Source of the DNA: Paenibacillus sp. Soil750
GTDB taxonomy: Bacteria > Bacillota > Bacilli > Paenibacillales > NBRC-103111
Direction of reading: 5' to 3'
Assembly (NCBI RefSeq): GCF_001428045.1
Contig: NZ_LMSD01000041.1
Coordinates: 127,847-191,846, forward strand
Length of the DNA: 64,000 nt
In this document: positions 1-9,133 of the stretch, piece after piece
Layout of the letters: each line of letters opens with the position of its first letter
Numbering within the stretch: position 1 is the stretch's first letter
Program-made: the position numbers and the translations under genes
The notes under the pieces: generated by a model
The model's database searches: none
Told to the model about the DNA's origin: nothing
Seen by the model: only the letters and a program-made list of their open reading frames with translations

Positions 1-242
1 TCATAGCTGGCCTTACTGGCACGGAAGCACTGGTGTTTGGCATGGCGGGCATCAAACCGAAGTTGGATGGAACGTTAGAAATATGTCCGCAGCCACCGCA
101 TGAAGGAAGTGTCTCGATTTCTGGGTATCGTTATCGCGACCAACAGATTGACGTCCACATGAAGCCGAACCATTGCACAATTGTACGTAATGGAGAGCCC
201 GTATATAGTGGAACTCCTTGCGCCTATATCCTATTCAGCTAA
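1..242 (+). CDS. C-terminal end of a carbohydrate-active enzyme (partial)
   Basis: The reading frame is open from base 3 and ends at TAA 240-242, so only about 79 C-terminal residues of a longer upstream gene are visible. The segment with GIKPKLDGTLEICPQPP resembles the small beta-rich tail that closes (alpha/alpha)6-barrel glycoside hydrolases and phosphorylases (GH65-like style). That is a resemblance only, since the catalytic part lies outside the window. It sits 153 bases before a sugar-importer permease on the same strand, which fits an enzyme acting on the imported sugar. Exact family unknown. Confidence 0.5.
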   Translation, partial: IAGLTGTEALVFGMAGIKPKLDGTLEICPQPPHEGSVSISGYRYRDQQIDVHMKPNHCTIVRNGEPVYSGTPCAYILFS

Positions 243-395
243 CCAACCAAAGGATAGCAGATGACAATGGCACGGAAGAAAATGATTATAAAATGATTAT
301 TTGTTGGAACAAGCAACGAAATGAATATCGACGGAAACAACATGTGGCAATTAACATGAAGGCAGTGAACGATTGTTGGAGGATGTGACTGACCT

Positions 396-1379
396 ATGAA
401 TAGAACAACAGTCCAGAGAAAGCGTGTGCTGACGCAGGCGACTTCAGTGGGTACATCGCACAAACCTGGATATCTGAAGCAGCTATGGCTAGATATCAAT
501 AAAGAAAAACTGCTGTACTGTATGCTGATTCCAGGCCTTTTATTTTTCATCTTCTTTAAGTATTTGCCGATGCTGGGGGTGGTCATTGCCTTTCAGGATT
601 ATCAACCTTTTGCGGGGATCTTAAAAAGCCATTGGGTCGGCCTGCAGCACTTTCAGCGTTTTTTCACGAATCCGGATTTTTGGAAGCTGTTCAGAAATAC
701 GCTCGTGCTGGCAGTTTACAATCTGCTCTTTTTCTTTCCACTGCCTATTATTTTAGCTTTGATGCTGAATGAGGTTCGGAAGGAGTTTTTCAAAAGATTC
801 GTGCAAACCATTATTTATATCCCGCACTTTATCTCGTGGGTCGTTGTTGCAGGGTTGACGTACACCTTGTTTACAACGGAGGGCGGTATTGTGAATGAAG
901 CTCTTGCTTACATGGGCGGAGACAAGATTAATTTCTTGTTAAGTAAAGATTGGTTCCGTTCGATGATTACATCGCAAGTTATCTGGAAGGAAACCGGCTG
1001 GGGAACGATTATTTTCTTAGCGGCACTCTCAGGAGTCGATCAGCAACTTTATGAAGCTGCACGAATGGATGGAGCCAATCGGTGGCACCAACTTTGGCAT
1101 ATTACGTTACCCGCCATCCAAACGACGATTGTCTTGTTGCTTATTTTAAGACTAGGTAGCTTCTTGGACACTGGCTTTGAGCAAATTTTCCTCATGTTGA
1201 ATTCCGGAAACCGGGAAGTAGCTGAAGTATTTGATACGTACGTTTATACGTCCGGTCTAGTGAATGCGCAATTCAGTTACAGTACGGCGGTGGGGTTGTT
1301 TAAATCTCTCGTAAGCCTGATTCTGGTCGTTTCTGCAAATGCCATGGCAAAGAAATACGGCGAGGAAGGGGTTTATTAG
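396..1379 (+). CDS. CUT1 sugar ABC importer permease, LplB-like (importer 1)
   Basis: This 327-residue inner-membrane protein has six hydrophobic segments. The first follows a basic N-terminus and the motif MLIPGLLFFIFFKYLPMLG, typical of LplB-type permeases. The ATPase-docking EAA loop is intact near residues 220-240 (EAARMDGANRWHQLWHITLP). A TGGAGGA ribosome site lies at 377-383. The second permease follows at once and the binding lipoprotein comes next, so the order is permease, permease, binding protein. No ATPase gene is nearby; such systems commonly use a shared MsmK-type ATPase. The substrate is probably an oligosaccharide but is not readable from sequence. Confidence 0.93.
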   Translation: MNRTTVQRKRVLTQATSVGTSHKPGYLKQLWLDINKEKLLYCMLIPGLLFFIFFKYLPMLGVVIAFQDYQPFAGILKSHWVGLQHFQRFFTNPDFWKLFRNTLVLAVYNLLFFFPLPIILALMLNEVRKEFFKRFVQTIIYIPHFISWVVVAGLTYTLFTTEGGIVNEALAYMGGDKINFLLSKDWFRSMITSQVIWKETGWGTIIFLAALSGVDQQLYEAARMDGANRWHQLWHITLPAIQTTIVLLLILRLGSFLDTGFEQIFLMLNSGNREVAEVFDTYVYTSGLVNAQFSYSTAVGLFKSLVSLILVVSANAMAKKYGEEGVY

Positions 1380-1380
1380 C

Positions 1381-2253
1381 ATGAGAGATCGTACCATAAG
1401 CAGCAAAGTCTTCGATGCAGTCAATTATTTGATGCTTTTTATCGTTGCGGTAATTACGGTGTTGCCGTTCATTTATGTTATATCCGGTTCACTCGTAGCG
1501 TCGGAAGAGCTGCTTATCAAAAAAGTTGTACTATTTCCTACGAAGTTTTCGTTGGATGCTTACAGATTCATTTTTTCCACCAAAATTATTTACACAAGCC
1601 TATTCATCACCATATTCATTACCGTTGTCGGAACGCTGATCAATTTGCTGCTTACTACGCTAATGGCCTATCCGTTAGCACGCAAGACATTGCGCGGCCG
1701 GGGTAAATTCATGCTGTTAATCGTCATTACGATGCTCTTCAGCGGAGGTATGATCCCCACGTTCCTCGTTGTCAAAAGCTTTGGATTACTGGATACGTAT
1801 TGGTCCCTATGGATCCCTTCGGCGATCAGCGCGTTCAATCTGATTTTGTTAAAAAACTTTTTCCAGCAACTTCCTGAGGGTTTGGAAGAATCGGCGAAAA
1901 TGGATGGCTGCAATGATTTGCAGATTTTGTACAAAATCGTTATTCCCTTATCCTTACCGGCTATGGCCACGTTCGCGTTATTTTATGCGGTGGGGCACTG
2001 GAACTCGTACTTTACTGCCATTATGTACATCAATGATGCGAAAATGTGGCCCATACAAGTATGGCTGCGCCAAATCGTTCTTCTATCGGCAGGCGGTTTT
2101 ACCGATGCCAGTGCAGCTTCGGAAATAGCAGCTCCACCTCAAAGCATCAAATACGCGGTTATCGTCGTTGCGGCTGTTCCGATATTGCTTTTGTACCCAT
2201 TCTTGCAGAAACATTTCGCCAAGGGAGTTTTGCTAGGTTCGGTTAAAGGATAG
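1381..2253 (+). CDS. CUT1 sugar ABC importer permease, YtcP/LplC-like (importer 1)
   Basis: A 290-residue inner-membrane permease, partner of the preceding gene. I chose ATG 1381 over an earlier ATG at 1339 because GAGGAAGGGG at about 1362-1371 is a good ribosome site and the next start follows the upstream stop by one base, which suggests coupled translation. The EAA-type loop reads EESAKMDGCNDLQILYKIVI near residues 175-195. The C-terminus PFLQKHFAKGVLLGSVKG is the usual signature ending of this family and recurs in the three other second permeases of this window. Confidence 0.93.
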   Translation: MRDRTISSKVFDAVNYLMLFIVAVITVLPFIYVISGSLVASEELLIKKVVLFPTKFSLDAYRFIFSTKIIYTSLFITIFITVVGTLINLLLTTLMAYPLARKTLRGRGKFMLLIVITMLFSGGMIPTFLVVKSFGLLDTYWSLWIPSAISAFNLILLKNFFQQLPEGLEESAKMDGCNDLQILYKIVIPLSLPAMATFALFYAVGHWNSYFTAIMYINDAKMWPIQVWLRQIVLLSAGGFTDASAASEIAAPPQSIKYAVIVVAAVPILLLYPFLQKHFAKGVLLGSVKG

Positions 2254-2284
2254 ACGCTCAAGACTGGTAAGATCGTCTTTCTTT
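2252..2284 (+). terminator. Attenuator-like hairpin between permease and binding-protein genes
   Basis: AGACGCTC (2252-2259) pairs with GATCGTCT (2271-2278) with one mismatch. The right arm runs into TTTCTTTC. It overlaps the end of the permease gene and lies before the lipoprotein gene, so it may cause partial termination or protect the 3' messenger end. Confidence 0.45.
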
Positions 2285-2317
2285 CTATACAATAAAATGA
2301 AATAACGGAGGGTTTGT

Positions 2318-3865
2318 ATGCGAAAAACAAAGGGTCAATTGAAAACAGGTTTAGCTGTTACTTGCACGACAGTCATGATGGCGTCCGTATTAGCGGCTTG
2401 TGGAGGTGGGGATCCCGTAAGTGACACTACAAAGAATACCCCTGGTAGTACTAGTACCGCTCAAAAGCAAATCAAATTCAGCATGATGTCTCCTTTCTAT
2501 GGACAACAGCCGCCGGCAACAGATGATACGAACGCTGCTTTTAAGGCCATTCAGGAGCAGACCAATAGCAAGATGGATATAACGTTCGTCCCTGGTGCGT
2601 CCTATAATGATAAGCTGAATGTGACGATCGCCTCAGGCAATCTCCCACAAGCGATGGTCGTCTTAGACACCAAGAATTCGGCGATTATCAATGCTGTTCG
2701 TTCCGGCGCTTTCTGGGAAATCGGCCCGTATCTCAAAGATTTTCCGAAAATCAGTAAGTATTGGAATGAGAAGATCGCTAACAATATCTCCGTAGATGGT
2801 AAAATATATGGGCTATACCGTGACCGTCCTTTTGCCAGAAAAGGTATCATCTTCCGCCAAGACTGGCTCGATAACCTTGGGTTGCAGCAGCCCAAAACAG
2901 TAGATGACCTCTATAACGTTGCGAAAGCATTCACATTGAATGATCCGGATAAGAACGGTAAGAATGATACCTACGGTCTGACTTTGACCGATGATAATTT
3001 GATCACCGATGCGAGTCTTGTCCTTGTTACTGCGTTAGGCGGCTTTAATCAGTGGGGCGTGCAGGACGGCAAGGTGATACCTGATTTTATGACCAAAGAA
3101 TACATGGATTCACTCAAGCTGCTCAAAAAAATGTATGATGAGAAGCTGATTAATCAGGACTTCGGCGCCATCAAAGGAACTAAGTTGCATGAAAACATCA
3201 ATTCAGGCAAAGCCGGTATCTATCTTGCAAGCATTGATGACGCACCTAATAAACATGCTGATTTGTACAAATTGAATCCGAAGGCCAAAATGGATTTCGT
3301 CATTGGTCTGCAAGGGCCGAAGGGAGTTAAACTGCCTGCGAATTCAGGCTATTCGGGCGTCTTCATGTTCCCTAAATCCAGTGTGAAGACAGAAGCGGAA
3401 CTGAAGGATATATTAACTTACTTCGAGAAAAATCTGCAGGACGATGTATTGAAAACGTTTGCGTGGGGTGTGGAAGGCGTTCATTATAAAACAGAGAACG
3501 GTAATCCTGTGTTCACCAATGAGCAGTTGTACAAAGACCAAGTTGGTGACTTAGGGCAGCTTCGCATCGCACCTTCAACCTTAGCATGGCCGACAGAACC
3601 CGATATGGGGAAAAAAGTGAAGAAGCTGTATGAAGAAGGAATGCCGAATGCTGTGCCAAGTGTCATTGAGCCGTTTCTTTCCCCGACGAAAACTCAGCTG
3701 GGCTCGGAGCTTGATAAGCTGATCAACGATGCTCGTGTTCGTTTCATCATGGGTGAGGTTGATGAGGCCGGGTTTAACAAGGTCAAGGAAGAATGGAGCA
3801 AAAAAGGCGGCGATAAAATCATCGAGGAATTTACAGCCGAGTATAAAAAAGCTCAACAAAAATAA
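2318..3865 (+). CDS. Sugar-binding lipoprotein of importer 1
   Basis: A 515-residue family-1 extracellular solute-binding protein. The N-terminus is a lipoprotein signal with lipobox LAAC, so Cys28 would be lipidated and the protein tethered outside the membrane. Near residues 208-219 it carries NDPDKNGKNDTYG, an EF-hand-like Asp/Asn loop typical of large LplA-type binding proteins and probably binding calcium. It captures a sugar and delivers it to the two permeases upstream. The ribosome site CGGAGGG lies at about 2306-2312. Substrate not identifiable. Confidence 0.92.
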   Translation: MRKTKGQLKTGLAVTCTTVMMASVLAACGGGDPVSDTTKNTPGSTSTAQKQIKFSMMSPFYGQQPPATDDTNAAFKAIQEQTNSKMDITFVPGASYNDKLNVTIASGNLPQAMVVLDTKNSAIINAVRSGAFWEIGPYLKDFPKISKYWNEKIANNISVDGKIYGLYRDRPFARKGIIFRQDWLDNLGLQQPKTVDDLYNVAKAFTLNDPDKNGKNDTYGLTLTDDNLITDASLVLVTALGGFNQWGVQDGKVIPDFMTKEYMDSLKLLKKMYDEKLINQDFGAIKGTKLHENINSGKAGIYLASIDDAPNKHADLYKLNPKAKMDFVIGLQGPKGVKLPANSGYSGVFMFPKSSVKTEAELKDILTYFEKNLQDDVLKTFAWGVEGVHYKTENGNPVFTNEQLYKDQVGDLGQLRIAPSTLAWPTEPDMGKKVKKLYEEGMPNAVPSVIEPFLSPTKTQLGSELDKLINDARVRFIMGEVDEAGFNKVKEEWSKKGGDKIIEEFTAEYKKAQQK

Positions 3866-3877
3866 TTGTTATGCGAA

Positions 3878-3924
3878 GCGGCGCTTCTTCCCTGTCAATG
3901 ACCGGGAAGAAGCGCCGCAATTAT
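3878..3924 (+). terminator. Rho-independent terminator of importer 1
   Basis: A perfect 15-bp stem (3878-3892 with 3904-3918, GCGGCGCTTCTTCCC on the left) with an 11-base loop follows the binding-protein stop, then AATTATT. Confidence 0.8.
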
Positions 3925-4003
3925 TGACATTTCCGTGTAATTGCTGATAAAAGTAAAGAACCAATGAAGTTATGGTTAGTACAAGAACAGCGGGGGCTTG
4001 TTT

Positions 4004-6259
4004 ATGAAATTACGTGCGTCTACCTTTTTATCCAAGCTCATATGGTTTACACTGCTGCTCGCGACGATTCCTGTCATGGTATTGGGGGCTTTTTCCTATT
4101 ATCAAGCTTCGGATGCGGTGCAAACCAAGGTCAATGAGAGCAATCAGCAGATGCTGAAACAGACCGAATCACAAATTGAACAGTTGCTGAGGCTGATCGA
4201 TTACTCGGCTATTCAATATATGAATCAACCGGTAGTTATCGACGCTCTTAAGGGAGAATTGGCTGGTACGGACGGTTACGTTCAGAAAGTGAAGAGTCTG
4301 CTCGAATCGATGAGTAAGCTGCAAAGCAATGAGCTCGGGACGATGGGCATGGAACTCATAAGCATAGCGGGCAAATGGTCCATTAACGATAAGGGTTTGT
4401 CCATGCTGGAAACGAAGGCTATGGAAAGTTATGCGGGATGGGTGAATGATCCAAGAACTTCATTTTGGTCCACAAGTTCTACCGGTATGAAACTCATTAA
4501 GAAAATCCCAGCGTATTCCCCTAACCCATCGGGGCTGCTGATCATGTCGATTCCGATTTATGATGTCAATAGTTTAATAAATAAGGATACAGCTATGGGC
4601 AATGTTCTGCTGTTGGATGATCAGCAGGTCGTATTCGCCGGCAATGCCGCTAATCTGATTGGCAGACCGTTTCAAGAACTAGCGATCGGGAATGAACCCA
4701 TACCTGTTGCAGAGCAAGGCTTCTACACAACCCGTTCGGAACGGGAGCGTGTCGGGATCAGTTACCGGAAGTCCAATTATAACGGTTGGATGTATGTATC
4801 AGTGGTGTCCATTGATGAGCTGAACAAGGAGTCGCAGGGCATAGGGTGGTTCACCCTGTATATTTGTCTTGGTATCTTATTGTTAGCTCTACTGATTTCT
4901 TATCTAGGTTCAAGGAAGATGTATAAACCGATTCGGAAGTTGTATGAAGTCGTGCGCAATTCTCCTGAAACCGTCGGCACCGAAGGGGCCATCGATGAAT
5001 TCGAATTTATCAATGAGCGTTTTCGAGGGTTGATGCAAAGGGAGTCAAGTCTATTACAAGAGGTTATGGGACAGTCCCATCAAATGAGGGAATACTTTGT
5101 TTTCAAGCTTTTTCAGAGCGACATGGCAAGAACCGAGGCTCAGGATAAGCTGGAAGCCTTCGGTCATCTGACGGAATGGAACAGCATGTGTGTGATGACA
5201 ATCCAGATTGATACGTTATCCAATACGCGTTTTGAAGAGCAGGATCAGGATTTACTGCTTTTTGCTATTTACAATATCGTTTCCGAACTTATTACACCTG
5301 AGCAGAGGCTGCCACCCGTCGTTATGGGAGACTCCCAGGTTACTTTGCTTGGAGGCGCGGAAACAGATCCCAAGCTGTTCAAGAATCTTCTCGACACAGC
5401 GGCACATCAAATCATGCAGATGATCAAACTTTATCTGGAGTTGAAAGTCAGCATTGGCTTTAGTCATACGTTTAACGACATTAAGCAAATTCGTCATGCC
5501 TATGGAGAATCGTTGCAAGCTTTAAAGTACCGCATGAACCTGGGGGAAGAATCGATCCTGTTCATTGAGGATGTACAGCCAGAGAAGAGCATGCAGTTGA
5601 GTTATCCAGATACCGCAGAACGGCAGCTTTTGGACGCCTTAAAATTCGCGGACCGAGAGCAGGCTACGGACTGTCTTCACCAATTCATAACGACGCTTGC
5701 TGTAGATGAGCGAACACATGAAGAATATTTCATGTCCTTCGTCCGTCTTCTAGTGCAAATGCTACAAGCAGTTAAGGATGCAGGCGTGTTGCCTAAACAT
5801 TTATACCCCGATGAGCAAACCTTGTTTATACAACTGTTTCAATTGAAGACAGTGAGTGAGGTGGAACGGTGGTTTCTGGATGTGGTCATGCTTCCGTTTC
5901 TAATTCACTTGGAACATAAGCTAGATGCGCAGTATCAGAGCATTTCCAGTCAAATTATTCATATGATAGAGACTGGTTTCGATACCGATCTTTCCCTAGA
6001 GGTGTGCGCACGTCGTATGAATTACAGTCCGAATTATTTGACCAAAGTATTCCGCAAGGAAACAGGTGTTAATTTCAGCGATTACTTATCGGAGTATCGG
6101 ATGAAGATGGCCAAACAATGGCTGTTAGAAACGGATATGAAAATTTCCGAGATCGCGGAGAAGTTAAAGTATAATACGCCTGCCAATTTTATTCGATATT
6201 TCCGCAAGTTGGAGGGAACGACGCCAGGTCAGTATCGTGATAGCTTTTTAAAGAAATAA
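4004..6259 (+). CDS. Membrane-anchored AraC-type regulator next to importer 1
   Basis: This 751-residue protein has a membrane segment at about 8-30, an extracytoplasmic sensor region (Cache-like by layout), a second membrane segment at about 282-302 (FTLYICLGILLLALLISYLG), a cytoplasmic middle part and a C-terminal AraC double helix-turn-helix at about 662-745. The layout is the one-protein version of a YesM/YesN pathway common in Paenibacillus: the outside domain senses sugar or binding protein and the inside domain activates the neighbouring importer. ATG 4004 is preferred over TTG 3998 because GGGGG at 3992-3996 is spaced correctly for it. Regulation of importer 1 is inferred from position. 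Confidence 0.88.
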   Translation: MKLRASTFLSKLIWFTLLLATIPVMVLGAFSYYQASDAVQTKVNESNQQMLKQTESQIEQLLRLIDYSAIQYMNQPVVIDALKGELAGTDGYVQKVKSLLESMSKLQSNELGTMGMELISIAGKWSINDKGLSMLETKAMESYAGWVNDPRTSFWSTSSTGMKLIKKIPAYSPNPSGLLIMSIPIYDVNSLINKDTAMGNVLLLDDQQVVFAGNAANLIGRPFQELAIGNEPIPVAEQGFYTTRSERERVGISYRKSNYNGWMYVSVVSIDELNKESQGIGWFTLYICLGILLLALLISYLGSRKMYKPIRKLYEVVRNSPETVGTEGAIDEFEFINERFRGLMQRESSLLQEVMGQSHQMREYFVFKLFQSDMARTEAQDKLEAFGHLTEWNSMCVMTIQIDTLSNTRFEEQDQDLLLFAIYNIVSELITPEQRLPPVVMGDSQVTLLGGAETDPKLFKNLLDTAAHQIMQMIKLYLELKVSIGFSHTFNDIKQIRHAYGESLQALKYRMNLGEESILFIEDVQPEKSMQLSYPDTAERQLLDALKFADREQATDCLHQFITTLAVDERTHEEYFMSFVRLLVQMLQAVKDAGVLPKHLYPDEQTLFIQLFQLKTVSEVERWFLDVVMLPFLIHLEHKLDAQYQSISSQIIHMIETGFDTDLSLEVCARRMNYSPNYLTKVFRKETGVNFSDYLSEYRMKMAKQWLLETDMKISEIAEKLKYNTPANFIRYFRKLEGTTPGQYRDSFLKK

Positions 6260-6264
6260 AGGGA

Positions 6265-6303
6265 AAGAGAAGGGCTTGCCTTGCGGCGGCCCTTTTCTTG
6301 TTT
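6265..6303 (+). terminator. Rho-independent terminator
   Basis: AAGAGAAGGGC (6265-6275) pairs with GCCCTTTTCTT (6289-6299), one mismatch. T-rich on the plus side, it closes the AraC-type gene and may also serve the convergent lrp-like gene. Confidence 0.7.
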
Positions 6304-6336
6304 ATTTGAGGGACGGGTAGAGTTTTATGCGCTTGA

Positions 6337-6771
6337 TTACACCTTGCTAGATACAAGGCTTTTGTCTTCAAATGCCGTCGAGAGCACAATTAAAGTCGTT
6401 GAAAATCCATAAGGACTGCAAGTGTCAAGAAATTGTGCCAGTGATTCTGTTGTTTCGGTTAGCACTTTCATTAGAAAATTATAATCTCCACTGATTCTGT
6501 AAAGATCGACAATCTCAGGGGATGTTTCGCAGAATTTCACAAAGTCCGGACAGTTGTTGGTTTTAAACATGACAAAAGCGGATGTATGCTTGCCAAGCTT
6601 CTGTGGGGACAATTGCGCACGATAAGCCGTTACGATTCCCTGCTCCTCCAGCTTTCGGAGCCTTTCCGTTACAGCGGGCTGCGACATGGCAATGATTTTG
6701 CTCATTTCAGAAATCGATATCCTGGCATTTTCATGCATCAACGATAAAATTTTAGTATCAACTTGGTCCAT
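6337..6771 (-). CDS. Lrp/AsnC family transcriptional regulator
   Basis: A 144-residue feast/famine regulator. It starts MDQVDTKILSLMHENARIS, the classic Lrp opening. A winged helix-turn-helix follows (ISEMSKIIAMSQPAVTERLR, residues about 19-38), then the ligand-binding alpha/beta RAM domain. It is divergent from the flavin oxidoreductase at 6926, with 154 AT-rich bases between them. By analogy to other Lrp pairs it probably controls that gene and itself. Effector unknown. The minus-strand ribosome site is AGGAGGTG immediately upstream. Confidence 0.9.
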   Translation of the reverse strand: MDQVDTKILSLMHENARISISEMSKIIAMSQPAVTERLRKLEEQGIVTAYRAQLSPQKLGKHTSAFVMFKTNNCPDFVKFCETSPEIVDLYRISGDYNFLMKVLTETTESLAQFLDTCSPYGFSTTLIVLSTAFEDKSLVSSKV

Positions 6772-6925
6772 AAAATCACACCTCCTAAATATATAAGGTG
6801 AAGTTTAATAAATAACTTAATAAATTAGTTTAATCATGTCATTTATCTTTATATTACTATGTGTTTTGCATGTTATCAACAATATAATGAAGTCAGTTAT
6901 AACATGCAAAGGAGAATGAATAGAA

Positions 6926-7936
6926 ATGACATTGACCTTAGATAACCCTATTAATCTGGGCAGCCTCCGCCTGAAGAACAGATTAATCATGGCGCCCTTG
7001 CAGCAATATAAAGGCACGATTGAAGCGTTCCCTATTGACCACCACATTGAACATTATGGACGAAGGGCCAAGCATGTGGGGCTTGTTATTTTGGAATCAA
7101 CTGCGATCTCACCGAATGGAAGACTGTGGAAAAATGATATTGGGATTTTTACAGATCAGCATGTGGAACTATTAAAAAAAATTACCGATGCCATCCATGC
7201 CCATCAAACTCCTGCTTTTATCCAATTGTCTCATGGTGGTAGGAAATCCTCACCCGAAGTTACAAATTCATTAGTGGCACCGAGCGCAATTGCGTTCGAC
7301 GAGCATTACGGCTCGCCAGAGCCGCTGTCTTTAGCGGGCATTCAAACGATCGTAGAGGAATACCGTCTTGCAGCAAAAAGAGCTGTCGCAGCGGGGTTCG
7401 ATGGCATTGAAATTCATGCGGCACATGGCTTCTTAATTCATCAATTCCTTTCCCCTCTATCCAATGTGCGGTCGGATGACTATGGCGGCAATTCGGAGAA
7501 TAGAGCAAGATTTTTGAAAGAGGTTCTTCTGGCCATTAGGGGAGAAGTTGGTCGACAATATCCGGTTACCATACGGGTTTCAGCCACTGACTATTGCACA
7601 GGGGGATTAACACCTGTGGAGTTGGTGCGGATGCTAAAAACCCTTGAGAGTGAATTGGATGCGATTCATGTCTCAACAGGTGGACTTCTCCCTATACAAC
7701 CTAGTGATGTGCACACAGGTTATCAGGTGCCACATGCTGCTGCAATCAAGCAACATCTCAATATCCCGGTTATTGCGGTCGGAAAGATATATACCCGCAG
7801 TCTTGCTAACCGTATACTTGAAGATCAATTAGCCGATTGTATTGCCATCGGGAGCCCGCTCTTGGCGGACCCAGATTATGCGGAATATTTATTGATGCAT
7901 CAAGAGCAAGCTTCCACGACGGACAACGATAGTTAA
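6926..7936 (+). CDS. NADH:flavin oxidoreductase, Old Yellow Enzyme family
   Basis: This 336-residue FMN-dependent TIM-barrel ene-reductase resembles the short YqjM-like group. Visible marks are the N-terminal RLKNRLIMAPLQQYKG, the FMN/substrate segment QLSHGGRKSS near residue 97, and the hallmark IHAAHGFLIHQFLSPLSN with DDYGGNSENRARF (about 163-197). It would reduce activated C=C bonds using NAD(P)H in the cytosol; the physiological substrate is unknown. The ribosome site AAAGGAG lies at 6908-6914. It is a single gene, divergent from an Lrp-like regulator. Confidence 0.9.
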   Translation: MTLTLDNPINLGSLRLKNRLIMAPLQQYKGTIEAFPIDHHIEHYGRRAKHVGLVILESTAISPNGRLWKNDIGIFTDQHVELLKKITDAIHAHQTPAFIQLSHGGRKSSPEVTNSLVAPSAIAFDEHYGSPEPLSLAGIQTIVEEYRLAAKRAVAAGFDGIEIHAAHGFLIHQFLSPLSNVRSDDYGGNSENRARFLKEVLLAIRGEVGRQYPVTIRVSATDYCTGGLTPVELVRMLKTLESELDAIHVSTGGLLPIQPSDVHTGYQVPHAAAIKQHLNIPVIAVGKIYTRSLANRILEDQLADCIAIGSPLLADPDYAEYLLMHQEQASTTDNDS

Positions 7937-7952
7937 AAGACGTAGATGAATC

Positions 7953-7983
7953 AAAAGGGCTGCCGTATGGCAGCCCTTTTTGT
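7953..7983 (+). terminator. Rho-independent terminator
   Basis: A perfect 12-bp stem AAAAGGGCTGCC / GGCAGCCCTTTT with a GTAT loop, followed by T. It is symmetric, so it probably serves both the OYE gene and the convergent gene at 8011. Confidence 0.85.
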
Positions 7984-8010
7984 TCTAACTAGGCAGTTTT
8001 ACTTAACCTA

Positions 8011-8346
8011 CTACCAGTTAAATTTACCATAAAATATTAATTCACCGTTCCCCGCAGGTAGGTCATATACGCCATATATTGCAATCATAGGAGGGGATTC
8101 AATATAAGCTTTTGATAACGTGGAATAAACTTTGATCTCAATTGTATCACCGGCTGCTAAAGCGTCCTCTTTCGTTTCCCAGTAACTTATGGCACCGAAC
8201 TCATTCGTTATATCTTCCCCCAAAAATGTAATACCTTTAAATCCCTTTAGTGATCGATGGACCAAGTAAGTTTTCTCAGCCCATTGCTCTGCGAATGAGA
8301 TGGGGGCATCAGGTTTTAATCTAAACATACTTAATCTAGCGTACAT
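8011..8346 (-). CDS. Small dimeric alpha/beta-barrel protein, ABM-like
   Basis: 111 residues. The order of elements (MYARLSMFRLKPD at the start, then a helix, then GFKGITFLGED and AISYWETKEDALAAGD) resembles the antibiotic-biosynthesis-monooxygenase or heme-degrading dimeric ferredoxin-like fold. The fold assignment is a pattern judgement, and enzymatic activity cannot be claimed because no catalytic residues are diagnostic. It is a single gene with a TGGAGA ribosome site just upstream on the minus strand. Confidence 0.6.
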   Translation of the reverse strand: MYARLSMFRLKPDAPISFAEQWAEKTYLVHRSLKGFKGITFLGEDITNEFGAISYWETKEDALAAGDTIEIKVYSTLSKAYIESPPMIAIYGVYDLPAGNGELIFYGKFNW

Positions 8347-8552
8347 TAGGAATCTCCACCTTATACAGTCAATATTAAGATTTTATGTTAGATCAGTTCC
8401 AAAAGTGTATGTTTAATTATTGAATTTGTGTAACATAATAGACGATCCCTAGTTTGCTGAGGTAACAGGTAGTTTACAGCATTGACGGGAATATTCTAGC
8501 AACAGTATACTTTAAAGTGAGTAAAATATTACCAATTGGAGGGATTTAAAGA

Positions 8553-8888
8553 ATGAATCAGGAAGTTACGGCCTACATAGAAAATCTACCGAAGTGGCAA
8601 GCTGATATCAGTTCGACCCTGCGGAACATGGTTCATGAGACGATTTCGGAAGCCGAAGAACGCATTCAGTACAAGAAACCACACTTTCTGAAAAATGGAC
8701 ATTATGCAGCAGTAATTTCGCCTTCCAAAGACGCGATTGCATTTATGATCATGAATGCAAATGGAATTGACTTTCCGAAAGAATTCGATGGGCCTGCTGA
8801 ACGAAAGTGGATTAAATTAAAGGAAGGAAGCACTCCGGATCTCTTAACTTTGTCCGGGCTTCTGAAGCAAGCCTCTGTCACGCTATAA
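8553..8888 (+). CDS. DUF1801-type small protein (YdhG/frataxin-like fold)
   Basis: 111 residues resembling the DUF1801 family. A short N-terminal helix (VTAYIENLPKWQADISSTLR) leads into the IQYKKPHFLKNGHYAAVISP beta region, and the motif IDFPKEFDGPAERKWIKL near the end is typical. Members have a frataxin-like fold and have been linked to iron handling, but function is not settled. The ribosome site GGAGGG precedes ATG 8553. It is monocistronic and ends at a strong terminator. Confidence 0.7.
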   Translation: MNQEVTAYIENLPKWQADISSTLRNMVHETISEAEERIQYKKPHFLKNGHYAAVISPSKDAIAFMIMNANGIDFPKEFDGPAERKWIKLKEGSTPDLLTLSGLLKQASVTL

Positions 8889-8935
8889 ATTCAACCGTAG
8901 AAACGATGGTTAGATGAAGAGAGCAAGCATAACGG

Positions 8936-8977
8936 GGTATTCTCGTCCTTTCAAGGATGGAGAATACCTCTTTTTTT
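8936..8977 (+). terminator. Rho-independent terminator
   Basis: A stem from GGTATTCTC (8936-8944) extended by TCC pairs with GGA and GAGAATACC (ending 8968). Seven T follow. Confidence 0.85.
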
Positions 8978-9133
8978 GTCTAAATTGAGAGACAATTGAA
9001 AAAGCATGGCCTACTAAATGGAGTGTCACGATGGGGCAGGTAAGATATTTGGGAGAATGATAACATAAGTCCAAGCGAATATATTAACCAATTCATACAC
9101 TGTTACTATCTTGTGATTAAGAGGGTGATAGGG

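Noticed and set aside
1339-1380. Earlier ATG for the second permease of importer 1
   Set aside because: It would overlap the first permease gene by 41 bases with no ribosome site; ATG 1381 has one.
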